64,000 bases of DNA. Source: Cafeteria roenbergensis. Its lineage: Eukaryota > Sar > Bigyra > Bicosoecida > Cafeteriaceae. The notes below the pieces were generated by a model, which saw nothing but the letters and a program-made list of their open reading frames with translations, was not told where the DNA came from and ran no database searches. The stretch spans positions 62,001 through 126,000 of the forward strand of contig VLTN01000002.1 in assembly GCA_008330645.1 (NCBI GenBank), read 5' to 3'. Of this stretch, positions 1-9,810 are shown in pieces (the stretch's first letter is position 1; each line of letters opens with the position of its first letter). Position numbers and translations under genes: made by a program.

Positions 1-1
1 C

Positions 2-2896
2 GCCATTGTCGAGTCCGTCAGCGGCGATGCGGCCTCGGCCAGCCCCGCCGCCGCGCGCGTGGCTGCCGAGGCGCTCGGGTGGTGCGCCCAGCGGGCCAGC
101 GTCAAGCTGCTCTTCCCGCCCATGCCGCTGCTTCGCCGCCTGATGGAGCCGGCCGCCCTCGAGCGGGTCGACCGCAGCCTGCAGGCCGCTCTGCAGGACC
201 CGGCGGCCCCCGGCGCCACCGCTGCCATCGCCGCGGCGGCCGTCCACATGAACTCGCTGCCGGACCTGCCCCAGGGCGAGGCCGCCGAAGTGGCCGCGCG
301 CATCTCTGCAGCTCTGCTGGGGAAGGCGGCCCTGCAGCGACTGGTCACGGCGCTGGAGGCGGGAGACGAACGGCCGTCCCTGCTGGCCAAGGGGGCCTTC
401 GCCGCCGCCCAGTACGCCACCACGGCCCTCGTCACGGCCCTGCGCAGCGCCGACGAGGCCGCCGTGGACCACGCTCTGCTGGGGGCCAAGCCCCTCATTC
501 TGGCCGCCGGCAGGGTGGCCGCCCACCGTGTGGAGGCGTCGCGCGCTGCGGGGAAGAGGTCCCCCGCGGAGGGGGCGTTCCACGCGCCGCCAGTCAGCGG
601 CGACGGCGCCGCCAGCGGCCTGCACGCCCTTCACGACGATGATGTTGGCGCGCTCGCCTATGCGCCGAGCATGCTGCTGCACATGGCCACCATGGGGCGG
701 GGCCGGGAGCAGCAGCGCGACATGGAGCTGGCGGCGGCGGTGCTGGCTGTGGGGGCGATGCCGGTCGCGCCGCGGGTGTTCGGGCCGCGAGCCGACAACC
801 CGACCAGTCCACCCGGCATCATCCCGGTGTCACACGCACTGGGCCCGCTGGGGATCCTGGCCAACGCCAACGGCGCCTACGCGGACAGGGCCGCCGACGT
901 GGCTGCCTCGCCGCTGGCCGGGGCTGGCGTGGCGGGCTTGGCTCGGGCCCACGAGCGGTTTGCGGCCATGATGGTGGCATCCGCGCCAGGCTACGACGGC
1001 AGTGGGGGACAGCTGGAAGCCCTGCTGCGGCCGCTGCTCGAGGGCTCGGAGACCCTGGAGGAGCTGCTGGACGCGGTGAGGCCGGGATCGCTCGACACGC
1101 GGGCTCTGCCCGACGGTCTTGCACTCAACGCCAGCGCGGTGACGCTGGCCACGATTCTCATCGCGGGAGAGGCGGCCTGCGCGGAGGCGGCCGCGTCGGG
1201 CGCCGCCGCCAGCTTCGCCCGCACGTCGCTGGTCGCGCTGCTCCCCTGCTCCGGCTGGAAGCCGGCCAGCCCGAAGCACGACCGCATGACAGAGGCCTGG
1301 CTCAAGGGCATGATGGAGATGCTCAAGGCCCACCCCGCCGCGGTGGCCGCCGACCCCTCCGTCCCGGCGGCCTTCACCGCCATGGCAGGCGCCGCCATCG
1401 CGAACCAGTACGCAGAGGCATCGGAGCAGTTCCTCGGCGACGTCGTGGACTGCCTGGCCACGCTCGACACCCACGCTGGCTCGCACGCCGTCGCCGACGC
1501 TGCGCACCTCTTCGCCGCCACGCTCGGCAGAGCCGCAGAGCAGCCCCGTAAGGCCGGCGACGCCGCCACCGTGGCCTCGCTGCGCTGGCTCATGGGACAC
1601 CTGCGCCTGCTGCTCGAGCGGGGCGGCGAGGCGGCGGCCAGCCCGGGTCTGTTCGCGGCCCTGCTGGACGCGCAAGTGCCCCGCGCGGCCGTGGCGGTGC
1701 TCTCGGCCGTGGACTACTCCGACAGCGAGAAGGCGGTGCTCTCCTCGGCCCCCCTGCTGCTGCTAGCCCTGGGCACAGCGTGCCTGCAGCAGCCGGCTGG
1801 CGGCAGCTCGGCGGCGGCGGCGGCCGCGGAGGCCCAGGCATCCTGGCTGCGCGGGGCCCTCAGGCCCACGGCAGAGCTGCGCGGCGCGGCAGGCTCTGCC
1901 ACCGCGGACGCGGACGCGGACGGAGCCGGAGCCGGCGGCGGCAGCGGCGGCAGCGGCAGCGGCAGCAGCAGCGGCAGCAGCAGCGGCACTGCCGCGCCAG
2001 AGGCGGTGGCCAGGGCGGTGCTCACGCTGTTCCGGACACACGACCTGGCCAACCCGGCCGACCTGATGGGGGCATGGGCGTTCGGGCACGTCTGCGGGTG
2101 GCTGGCCGCGGCGGCGGAGCTGGACGAGGGGGCGCTGGTGCGGCCTGTGCTGGCCCACGGGGGCCTCCTCGCGCGCCTTGCGACGGTGCCCACGCGCGAC
2201 TTTCAAAGCGCCAAGGCTGTCGTTCCCGGGTCTGCAGCGCATCTCCTGTCGGTCGCCAGCGAGTCAACACCAGCGGTGGGCGCCGCCGTGGCGGAGCACA
2301 CTGCCGTGGAGAGCATGCTGCTCCCGCTCGCTGCAGCGCTCGCGGGGGATGACGCCGACCTCGGCGGAAGCGCTGCGACGGAGCGGGCCAGAGCCTCCGC
2401 GCAGGAGGCCGGCCAGTTCCTGCGGATGATGGCGCCCTTCACCACGCGGATGCTCGTTGCCGTGCAGCGCCACGGGGCGCCCACCGCCATGGCCTCCCAC
2501 GTGCTGCGAGCCAACAGGCAGCCGCTCCTGACCCTGCTCGGCAACAACGAGCGCGGCATCGCCTCGGCCTGCCGCCGCCTCGCCGGGCCGGACGGCGCAG
2601 TTGACAGCGACCTCGCCCGAGTCGTGCAGGCCTCGGTCGAGCTCCTGGAGGGGCTGGCGGAGGACGAGGAGCTGGCCATGGAGCTGGTGGGCGGGGGCTT
2701 CCCGGAGCTGCTGGATGACGTGGCGTCCCTCTTCGAGTCGGCCGAGCAGTGGCCCCTGCGGCCGCACGCCTTCGCTCAGCTGAGCCCCACGTATTGCAAG
2801 ACCCCGGGCGCGCTGGCCGGTGGCTTCAGCAGGGCGGATTTTGCGGCCACCGCCGCCCGCGCGCGAGCCCTGTCCCAGCGCCTCGACGAAGTGTGA
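2..2896 (+). CDS. Unrecognised alpha-helical protein, 3' part (5' truncated by window)
   Basis: The frame is open from base 2 and ends at TGA 2894-2896, giving 964 residues with no clear ATG near the left edge, so the start lies outside the window. The protein is almost entirely short amphipathic helices rich in Ala, Leu and Glu, with no membrane segment and no catalytic motif that I can identify. This suggests an armadillo/HEAT-like alpha-solenoid scaffold. A Gly/Ser-rich linker with Asp-Ala repeats (about 1903-1995) separates a large N-terminal part from a C-terminal helical part that ends in a basic helix. Third positions are strongly G/C and no internal splice is needed. A large scaffold protein (nucleoporin- or importin-like) is one possibility, but I see no diagnostic motif and give no name. 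It converges on the Mrs2-like gene, with about 250 bases between the stops. Confidence 0.75.
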   Translation, partial: AIVESVSGDAASASPAAARVAAEALGWCAQRASVKLLFPPMPLLRRLMEPAALERVDRSLQAALQDPAAPGATAAIAAAAVHMNSLPDLPQGEAAEVAARISAALLGKAALQRLVTALEAGDERPSLLAKGAFAAAQYATTALVTALRSADEAAVDHALLGAKPLILAAGRVAAHRVEASRAAGKRSPAEGAFHAPPVSGDGAASGLHALHDDDVGALAYAPSMLLHMATMGRGREQQRDMELAAAVLAVGAMPVAPRVFGPRADNPTSPPGIIPVSHALGPLGILANANGAYADRAADVAASPLAGAGVAGLARAHERFAAMMVASAPGYDGSGGQLEALLRPLLEGSETLEELLDAVRPGSLDTRALPDGLALNASAVTLATILIAGEAACAEAAASGAAASFARTSLVALLPCSGWKPASPKHDRMTEAWLKGMMEMLKAHPAAVAADPSVPAAFTAMAGAAIANQYAEASEQFLGDVVDCLATLDTHAGSHAVADAAHLFAATLGRAAEQPRKAGDAATVASLRWLMGHLRLLLERGGEAAASPGLFAALLDAQVPRAAVAVLSAVDYSDSEKAVLSSAPLLLLALGTACLQQPAGGSSAAAAAAEAQASWLRGALRPTAELRGAAGSATADADADGAGAGGGSGGSGSGSSSGSSSGTAAPEAVARAVLTLFRTHDLANPADLMGAWAFGHVCGWLAAAAELDEGALVRPVLAHGGLLARLATVPTRDFQSAKAVVPGSAAHLLSVASESTPAVGAAVAEHTAVESMLLPLAAALAGDDADLGGSAATERARASAQEAGQFLRMMAPFTTRMLVAVQRHGAPTAMASHVLRANRQPLLTLLGNNERGIASACRRLAGPDGAVDSDLARVVQASVELLEGLAEDEELAMELVGGGFPELLDDVASLFESAEQWPLRPHAFAQLSPTYCKTPGALAGGFSRADFAATAARARALSQRLDEV

Positions 2897-3149
2897 CTTG
2901 CTCTGCAAGCCCGTTGGCGGCGCGCGGGCGCCCCGATCGAGGCGCCCAAGCTCGGGACGGGTCTGGCTGTGGGTGTGTGTTTCTTTCCGGGGCGGGTAGG
3001 GCGGAGGCACGGCGCGCCTTGCACAGAGCAGGCGGAGTGGGCGAGTGTGTGCGGAGCGTGAGGCACGCAGCTGCGCCGCCCGCGTACCGGCCATGCCCGC
3101 GCGGTCTATACCCGAGACCGTTGCGCTGTGAGCCACACATTTCTGCGCG

Positions 3150-5689
3150 TCACAACCGGTCAGCAGAGCTCTCCTGTGAGTCGTGGTCAGCAGCGTCCGG
3201 GTCCGCGTCTGCCAGGGCCTGGAGCGCGCGGTTGTCGATGCGGCCCTCCTCGTTCATCATGCCCAGCACCTCGTCCATGGCCAGCGCGCCGTCCTGGTCG
3301 GCGTCGAAGATGGAGTACACGATGTCCACGCTCTCGAGCGGGATGGCCGTGCCCGTGACTTTGAAGTACAGCCTGCAGTGGCAGCCGCGGGGAGAGCGGG
3401 AAGAAGCGCGTTGGGGGGAACCCACGGGGAGCGGCGACGCCGTCCGCGCAAACAGCGCGTCGAGCCAAAGCAAGGGGGGCGGTTGCCTGGACACTGCACG
3501 TGCGGCGGATGGCAGGCAGCGCGGTGCCGCGAGCAGGCGCGCAACGACGGCTACGGCCGCGGCAGGCGCGTCGGCCGACCGACTCACTGGGCGAACTGGT
3601 CGCGGGTCAGCCTGAGGTGCTGCGCCCCGCTGATGCCGTCGCCGCTGGTGGATACCACGAGGGGCTTGGCTGTCGTTGCAGCCCCGCTGAACGCAGCTGC
3701 GAGGGGGCTGACGGCCGGCCGAGGAGCCCGCAGGCCGATCCTCGAGACGAACTGGCCAACCCTGTGAGCGTGCCTGCCCGCCGGCGAGGACAGCACGGTC
3801 CAGTCCCGCACGGCGTAGTACGTGCCGACCGTGGCAACCACGCACGCGCCGGCCACCGCGTAGAAGGGGCCTCGCGACGCCACCTCCTCCAGCCCGTTGT
3901 AGAGGTTCATGCCTGAGGCGGGGTTCGAGCAGCGCAGAGCAACAGGGCGCTACGGGATCACATGGGCAGGATGGGGCGCACGAGGGGCGCACGAGGGGCG
4001 CGACCGATGGGTTGGGCGGCTGCGGCGACGCGACGCGACGCGACCGGCGATGCAAGTGAGATGGCAGCGGCGCCCGCCGCACGTGGCCTTGGCCCGCTCT
4101 CGGCCCCGCTCACCGAACAGCCCGGACGCGAGCGTCCCGAACGACACGCCCAGCCCAATGATGGTCATCCGGAGGTTGATGTCGATGAGGTGGTTCCGGT
4201 AGGCATCGAGCGTGGACCCGAGGATGGCCTGGCGGGTGTCCATGTGGCGGAGCATCTGCTGCGCCTGCTGCCGCACGTCGGCTGCGAGTCGGAGATGCGT
4301 CTCCAGCATCACCTCCAGGTCGAGGAGCGCATCCTCGTGAACCCGCTCGAGGACCACGGTTGGGGAGCCGGCCTCCACCGACGTGCCCTTGTTGGGGCCC
4401 CAGCCCCTGAGGATGCGGCGGGGCGCGGCTGGCGAGCCCGGCGGCAGCGGCCGCACCCTGGGCACGTCAGCGATTGCAGGGAAGGCCTCGGAGAAGGCCC
4501 GTCGCTTCTCGCTCAGGCAGGCCTCGCGCATGTCCCTGTCGCTCTGGAGCACCTCGGTAAGGCACTCCACCACGTCGTGGGAAGCCGTCCTGAAGTGCTC
4601 GAGCGTGTTGCGCAGCGGGAAGAGGGTGTACAGCCGGTCAGGCTCCGAGTCGAGCGTGGCCAGCGCGTTCTGCACAAGCGGCCGAACGAAGGCGAGCCGG
4701 CGGGAGTGGCGCGAGTGCGTGGACCGCAGGAGGTGGTCAAGCATCACGAACTCAAACGCCGCGGCCCGGTCCGCGGACGGCGCGTCCATGCCCGAAAAGC
4801 CGGGGGGCGCGGGGGCGCTGTGCTTGGCCGAAGCGCCGTGGCGGCCGCCCCCCCTGCCGGGCTGCGGGCGGTGCTGCACGGCGTCGGCCCCCGGCGCGCT
4901 GGGCGCCCCTGCCGCGGCCAGAAGCTCCCCGTCAGCACGCTGCATCGGCCCGCCCATGGAGGGCTCGTCTGTCGTCCACGGGTCGACGAACACCTGCTCC
5001 TCGGATTGGGGCACAGCCTCTGCCAGGTCGGCCACGGTCTCCGCGGCTGCGGCCTGCTCGGCTATCGCGCCGGGCTCCACAGACGGGGACGCCGGCCCGG
5101 CCGGCTGCTCCGCGGCCGAGCCAGCAGCCTCGGGAGCCGCCTTGGCTGCATCAGCGGCGGCTCGCTCGGCGGCGTCGGCAAGGGCGCTGCGCGCCTGGTG
5201 CATCGTCTCGGCCTGCTGCTGCAGCAGCTCCGCAAAGGCCTCCACGGACTGAGCCTTTTTCGTGGCATCAGCCGAGCGCCCTTGCGGCAGCCAGAGGTGA
5301 ATTTCGTTGTTGTACAGAATGCCGCGCAGGTGCGACAGCGCGAAAATAATGCAGCGACGGCGCGGCAAGAGGCGGTACTGCGGCTGCCCGCTGCCCGCGT
5401 CGAACCCAAAGTCCAGCGCGCTGACCAGGTCCCGCGAGTGCAGTCCGGAGCGCCGCTTGACATCGGCCAGCGACCAAGTCTCGCGAGAAACGGCCCCCGT
5501 GGAGACAATGCGAATGACGGAGATCAACTGGCTTCCGGTCAGCGTCATGGCCTCGCGGACCCCCGGAGGCGGGGCTGCGCGCACGCTCGGCGCGTCACGC
5601 CACGCGGGCGCACGCGCCACTGCCGCGGACGCAGCCGCGACGGCGCGGCGTGCGGCAGACACTCCGCGCCGAGCGATTGAAGCTGACAT
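3150..5689 (-). CDS. MRS2: Mrs2/CorA-type Mg2+ channel fused to a C-terminal EF-hand (mitochondrial)
   Basis: Three exons: 5689-4114, 3912-3588 and 3372-3150; introns 4113-3913 (GTGAGC...CAG) and 3587-3373 (GTGAGT...CAG). The spliced product is 707 residues. Residues 1-45 are Arg/Ala/Ser-rich without acidic residues, as in a mitochondrial presequence. An Mrs2 N-domain follows (RRSGLHSRDL near 76; RGILYNNEIHLWL), then a low-complexity insert (about 152-300) and the long helices, including LEVMLETHL near 455 and RNHLIDINL. TM1 ends in LASGLFG; the next residues from exon 2 complete the G-M-N filter signature at 526-528, with the Gly codon split G|GC by intron 1. TM2 is about 542-561. Exon 3 encodes a canonical EF-hand loop, DADQDGALAMDE (657-668), whose preceding helix resembles the C-terminal EF-hand region of MICU proteins. 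Mrs2 moves Mg2+ into the matrix; Ca2+ control through the EF-hand is inference. Confidence 0.9.
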
Positions 5690-6088
5690 GGGGTCGCACC
5701 TCGACCACCCGGCACTGGGTCACTTGCACCGCCGACAGCTGCAGCACTCGGTTCCCAGCCACCCTGCCGCGCGTGCTCGAGGAGCAAGTGAGGCGCAGGG
5801 CCCCGGCGCCGCGACATCTCCGGCTCGGACCTGCCGACGGTTCCTTGCAGAGCCGGCCGGCGAGGATGGGGACGGCCCGAGTCGCAGCGCTCCGCAGGCG
5901 CGCTGCGGGCAGGTGGGCGGGTGGGAGGCGCTTGCCCGCAGCGCACCGCACGTGTGTGGCTACCGCCGGGCTGCTCGCGCGCTGCGCGGCAGTCAACGCG
6001 CATTGAAACGGGCAGTCGCGGCGCCGATGCGCCGGGCGAATCACAGCCAACACACACTGCGCAGGTGCTCAGTCCGCCACCTCTGGCA
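5690..6088. other. Intergenic, upstream of Mrs2-like gene and downstream of DDX56-like gene
   Basis: This 399-base gap lies between two same-strand (minus) genes. It must hold the Mrs2-like promoter and the 3' end of the helicase gene. Open frames crossing it lack conserved motifs. I see no RNA gene or repeat in it. Confidence 0.6.
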
Positions 6089-8538
6089 TCAGAAGGGGCG
6101 GTCGCCCTTGCTCGCGCGCTTGGCAAACTTGCCCTTGCGGTGGCGCATCTTCCACTGCACACGGCCGGCCTTGGAAGCGCCGGCGCCCGCGCGGCCACCG
6201 CCGATGGTGAAGGCTCCGGGGCCCACCTTGAGGGTGGTGCCGGCGCCCACACCCATGCGAGCGGCGTGCTTGGAGTACGCCTTGAGCGGGTCCTGGCCGC
6301 CCTGCGCGCCCTTGCGGCCGCCCGAGGCTGCGCCGGCGCGCTTTGCCTGAGAGTCCGCCGCGGCGGCCTCGGCAGCGGCCTTGACCGAGTTGGGGAGGAG
6401 GTAGGCTGGGACGGTGGCCAGCTCGGGGCGCACGCGGCTAGGGAGCAGCGGCCCGTCGTGGCGCAGCACCCGCAGGTCGTCGGGGTTGTCCTCAAAGTGC
6501 GCCTTGAGCCGCTCTGAGTTGAGCATCTCGTTCTTGAGCTCGGCGGCACGCGCCTCGCGGATCACCTTGCGGCCCCGCAAGCTCTGCAACACCTGCTGCA
6601 CGCGGTAGCGGAAGCCGGTCACCTCGTTCTTGTCGAAGGGGAGCAGGGCCGGCTGCGGGGCGCCGTCCGCGGCGGGCGCCTGGGTGGCCCGTGCGCGCTC
6701 CACGATGGATGCTGCCGCGGCGTCGCCGGGGCGCATGAACGACAACGAGGCCCCGGACGCGCCGCCGCGGGCAGTGCGGCCGATGCGGTGCACGTAGGCG
6801 TGGAGGGTTCGGGGGAAGTCCACGTTGACCACGGTGCCGACTCCGCGGAAGTCAACGCCGCGAGCGACGCCATACTCGATGTCGGCGCGGAGGCGGCGCA
6901 GGCGCTGCTGGCGGCGGGCGCTGCGGCGGGCGATGGCCACGGCCTCGGCCGAGGGGCGCTCGCGCTTGGCGGCCTTCTCCCCGGCGGCAGAACGCTCCTC
7001 GCGAGCGCGCTTGCGGGGCGCGGCGGCAGCCACGCGCTTCTTCGCGTCCTCCTCATCATCTTCATCACCGCCCTCCTCCTCATCGTCCTCCTCGCTGTCG
7101 TCGGCGCTCTCGTCGTCCGCGTCATCGTCCTCGTCGTCCTGCGGATCCTCCTCGTCCTCGTCATCATCGTCCTCCTCCTCCTCCTCGTCATCATCATCAT
7201 CGTCATCATCATCGTCCTCGTCCTCGTCCTCGTCCTCCGCGTCGCGCGCTGCCGCTGCGCGCGCAACCTCGCCCAGCCCCTCCCTGATGAGATCGCCCTC
7301 TGCGTCGTCCTCCTCCAGGGCCTCCTCGGCCCCGCCCTCGCCGTCAGAGTCCTCGGCGTCCACGCCAAGGCTCTCGTCCGTGGCGATGAGATAGTCAAAG
7401 ACCCCCTGGTGGAACTGGCGCAGCACGTGGGCGCGCGAGTTGGCGGGGAGCTCCGCGTTGAGCACCGCCGCGCGGATGCCGAACGCCTCGAGGAAGAGCT
7501 TGAGGCGGTAGCAGGAGTCCAGGTCGTTTACGAAGAAGATTGCGCGGCCGGACACGAGGCGGAGCTTGACGAGCGCGTACAGGAGCAGGTATCTGTCCTC
7601 CTCGCCCACCTCGACGACCCACTGCGTGAGGGTGCCGTCGGTGCTGGAGGCGCCGTCCTCGAGGCGCAGCACGGCAGGGGAGTGCAGCACGACGCGGCGC
7701 ATGTCCTCCAGCTGCTGCGGCAGGGTGGCTGAGAGGAGGAGGGTCTGCACGGCGCGGGGGAGGCGGCGGACCACCCCCTTCACGTCGTCACCGTGGCCGT
7801 AGGACAAGACGAGGTCGGCCTCGTCCACGATGAGCTGCTCCAGGCGGTCCAGCACAAGCTTTCCAGCGGCGAGATGGGCCATGACGCGGGCGGGCGTGCC
7901 GACCAGCACGTCCGGGTCGCGGGCCAGCGCAGCAGCCTGGGACTCGTCCGAGCCGGAGGCCAGCGAGGCCACGGACACCACGTCGCGGCAGAAGAACGCA
8001 AGAGCCTCGAAGACGGACGCGGTCTGGGCGGTCAGCTCCCTCGTGGGAACCAGCACGAGCACGCGAGGCGCGCCGCCGACAGCGCTCGCAGCCGCGGCGC
8101 CGTCCTGTGTGCGGGCAAGAACGCGCTGCAGCGCCGCCAGGGCGTACGCAGCGGTCTTTCCAGAACCGGTCTTCGCCCGCACAAGCAGGTCACGGCCCTC
8201 CAGGGCAAGCGGGATGGCCTTGGACTGCACCAGAGTCGGGGTCACATACCCCATCTGCTGAACGGCCGCAACCAGGCGCCGGTCGAGACCTGCGCCAACG
8301 GGAGCAGCACCACAGGCACACTGGAGACTGCTTGCAGTTGGATGCCGCCGTGCAGCAGTCGGTGGCGCGCGCGCGCGCGGCGCGATTGCGAGGCGAAGCG
8401 CGCTCGCAGAAAGGCACGCAGCTCACCCAGCTCGGCATCGGTGAAGGCCGCCTTGTTGTCCAGGTACTTTGCGTTCAGGACACCCGCGACAGCCCCCCGG
8501 ACCGCAACGGCGCTCGCAGGCACAGCTTCAGCCGCCAT
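6089..8538 (-). CDS. DDX56: DEAD-box ATP-dependent RNA helicase, DDX56/Dbp9 family
   Basis: Two exons: 8538-8427 and 8289-6089; intron 8426-8290 (GTGAGC...GCGCAG), total 770 residues. Splicing joins ...FTDAEL to GLDRRLVAAVQQMG, restoring the family's LGLDxRLL Q-motif region. ATG 8538 was chosen for its good context (CCCCATGG); an in-frame ATG at 8640 is possible. Visible motifs are PTLVQ, AKTGSGKT (about 78), PTRELTAQ, VDEAD (about 193), LLLSATLP, YLIATDE, RGVDFRG (about 518) and HRIGRTARGG (about 541). Between YLIATDE and RGVDFRG lies a long Asp/Glu insertion (about 388-450) followed by a basic stretch. Dbp9/DDX56 proteins are known to carry a shorter insertion there, so this is an exaggerated family trait. 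The C-terminus is basic (RKGKFAKR). The family acts in the nucleolus in 60S ribosomal subunit assembly. Confidence 0.93.
7042..7243 (-). repeat. Acidic (Asp/Glu) simple-repeat tract inside the DDX56-like gene
   Basis: On the plus strand this is a run of TCC/TCG/TCA triplets; in the gene's frame it reads as Asp and Glu almost without interruption for more than 60 residues. It stays in frame and separates two conserved helicase motifs, so it is an expanded coding insertion, not an intron. Confidence 0.85.
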
Positions 8539-9810
8539 GGGGCCAAAGTGCTGCGCAGGCGCTTGCCGCTCTGCCGGGCTCTGCTGCCATCTCGCCACTC
8601 GCCTGCCCTCCAGCAAGCGCGCCTCCGGGTCGCAAGCCAAGCAATTTTCTGCTGCGAACAGCAGTCATGCATGTCCCTCCGCAGCGTGGTGCAACGCTCC
8701 GGGGACGCTGCTGCACGTGCCAGTGCCTGCGATTCGGCGTGCGCCCAGTCCGAACTGCAAGCGGGGCGTAGCTCGAATACTGTTGCCGCTATCTTACGGC
8801 TGTTGCACAAGAGCAGGGATGGAGTCGATGTGTTCTCGCCTCACGTGCCGGGGGCTGGCGGCCTGGTGGGGCCGGTTCGCGTGTGTTTTGAATCAGCGAT
8901 GCAGCCGCTCGGTCGCGGCCAACGCTGTGGGCAACGCTGGCGGCTTCGGGGCAACACTTCAATTGTACTCAGTGGAAAGGCCGTGGTGCAGTTCATGAGA
9001 CTCTTCTCTGTCTTGCAAGCATTTTCCTCCGTGCCTGAGCGCGCTCGAGTGCCTGTTGGGCCAGTCAATCTACTGCCAAGCACTCAACTTGCCAAACAAA
9101 TTACAATGTCAGCCTTCCATGGCTGGAAGGCTGCCCGGAGCCTCACACGCTGTCGCATTTTCGGCCACCTGCCGTGTCTTCGCCACCTGCATAGGCTCGC
9201 AACGAACGAGCAGGCCAGACAGTATAGTATCCATTGCGTGCCACTGTGTGGATTTTTTTCGGTGCTGTGAAAATTGTATCCGTTCACGCCGCGAGCTGCA
9301 AGCGATGAATGCTTTGTTTGGCTCTCGGAAGGGCCGACAAGTGCCACTGCGGCGCGAAGCACGAGAAAAGGCCAGCTCGATCCGGCTGCGCGATCTGCTG
9401 GCGAGCGTGTCCAGTCGCGCATCGGGGCCGCTGGTGCTGCGCCGCGTCGAGGGCCGTCCGCGGGCCCTCACGCGTGCAAAGCGCCAGCAAGGCTGCCAAC
9501 CACAGGCAGGCCAGCCGCTCCGGCTCTGGGGGCCCGGTCGTGGGGCCAGCTGAGGTTGGCGCATCTGCGCGGGCGTCGCACAGAAAGTGCCGGCTGCAAC
9601 TTGGCAGAGGCGCCCTTGCCAAAGCCTGGACAACGCAGCGCCTTGCCATTTCTTTTCGGCCCCCTTGGCACCTCTGCCGAGGAGCGGGAGCGCGCGCAGC
9701 GGGCATCCGCCACAGAAGCGCCTGCCCTTTGCAACCGCGCGGGCCGCCGGGTGCTGCGAGAGTCGCTGGGACCGCTCGCGCCGGAAGCTCCAGGCGCTGA
9801 CGGGGCCGCC
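8539..9810. promoter_or_regulatory. 1.27 kb divergent intergenic region between DDX56-like and MFS genes
   Basis: The two flanking genes start at the edges and point away from each other, so both promoters should lie here. Composition is visibly less GC-rich in 8880-9310 than in the genes. Open frames crossing it show no conserved domain. The frame of the MFS gene is open well upstream of its ATG at 9811, but that stretch is Arg/Pro/Ala noise. No tRNA or repeat was recognised. Confidence 0.5.

Noticed and set aside
830-1675. Minus-strand frame opposite the first gene
   Set aside because: Shadow frame created by high GC; no domain or good composition.
3915-3935. tRNA B-box-like GGGTTCGAG
   Set aside because: It lies in an Mrs2 intron next to the acceptor, with no A box or cloverleaf.
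3950-4113. C-terminal continuation of Mrs2 exon 1 past LFG
   Set aside because: The sequence turns Arg/Ser/Pro-rich exactly at a GTGAGC donor, and splicing restores the GMN motif.
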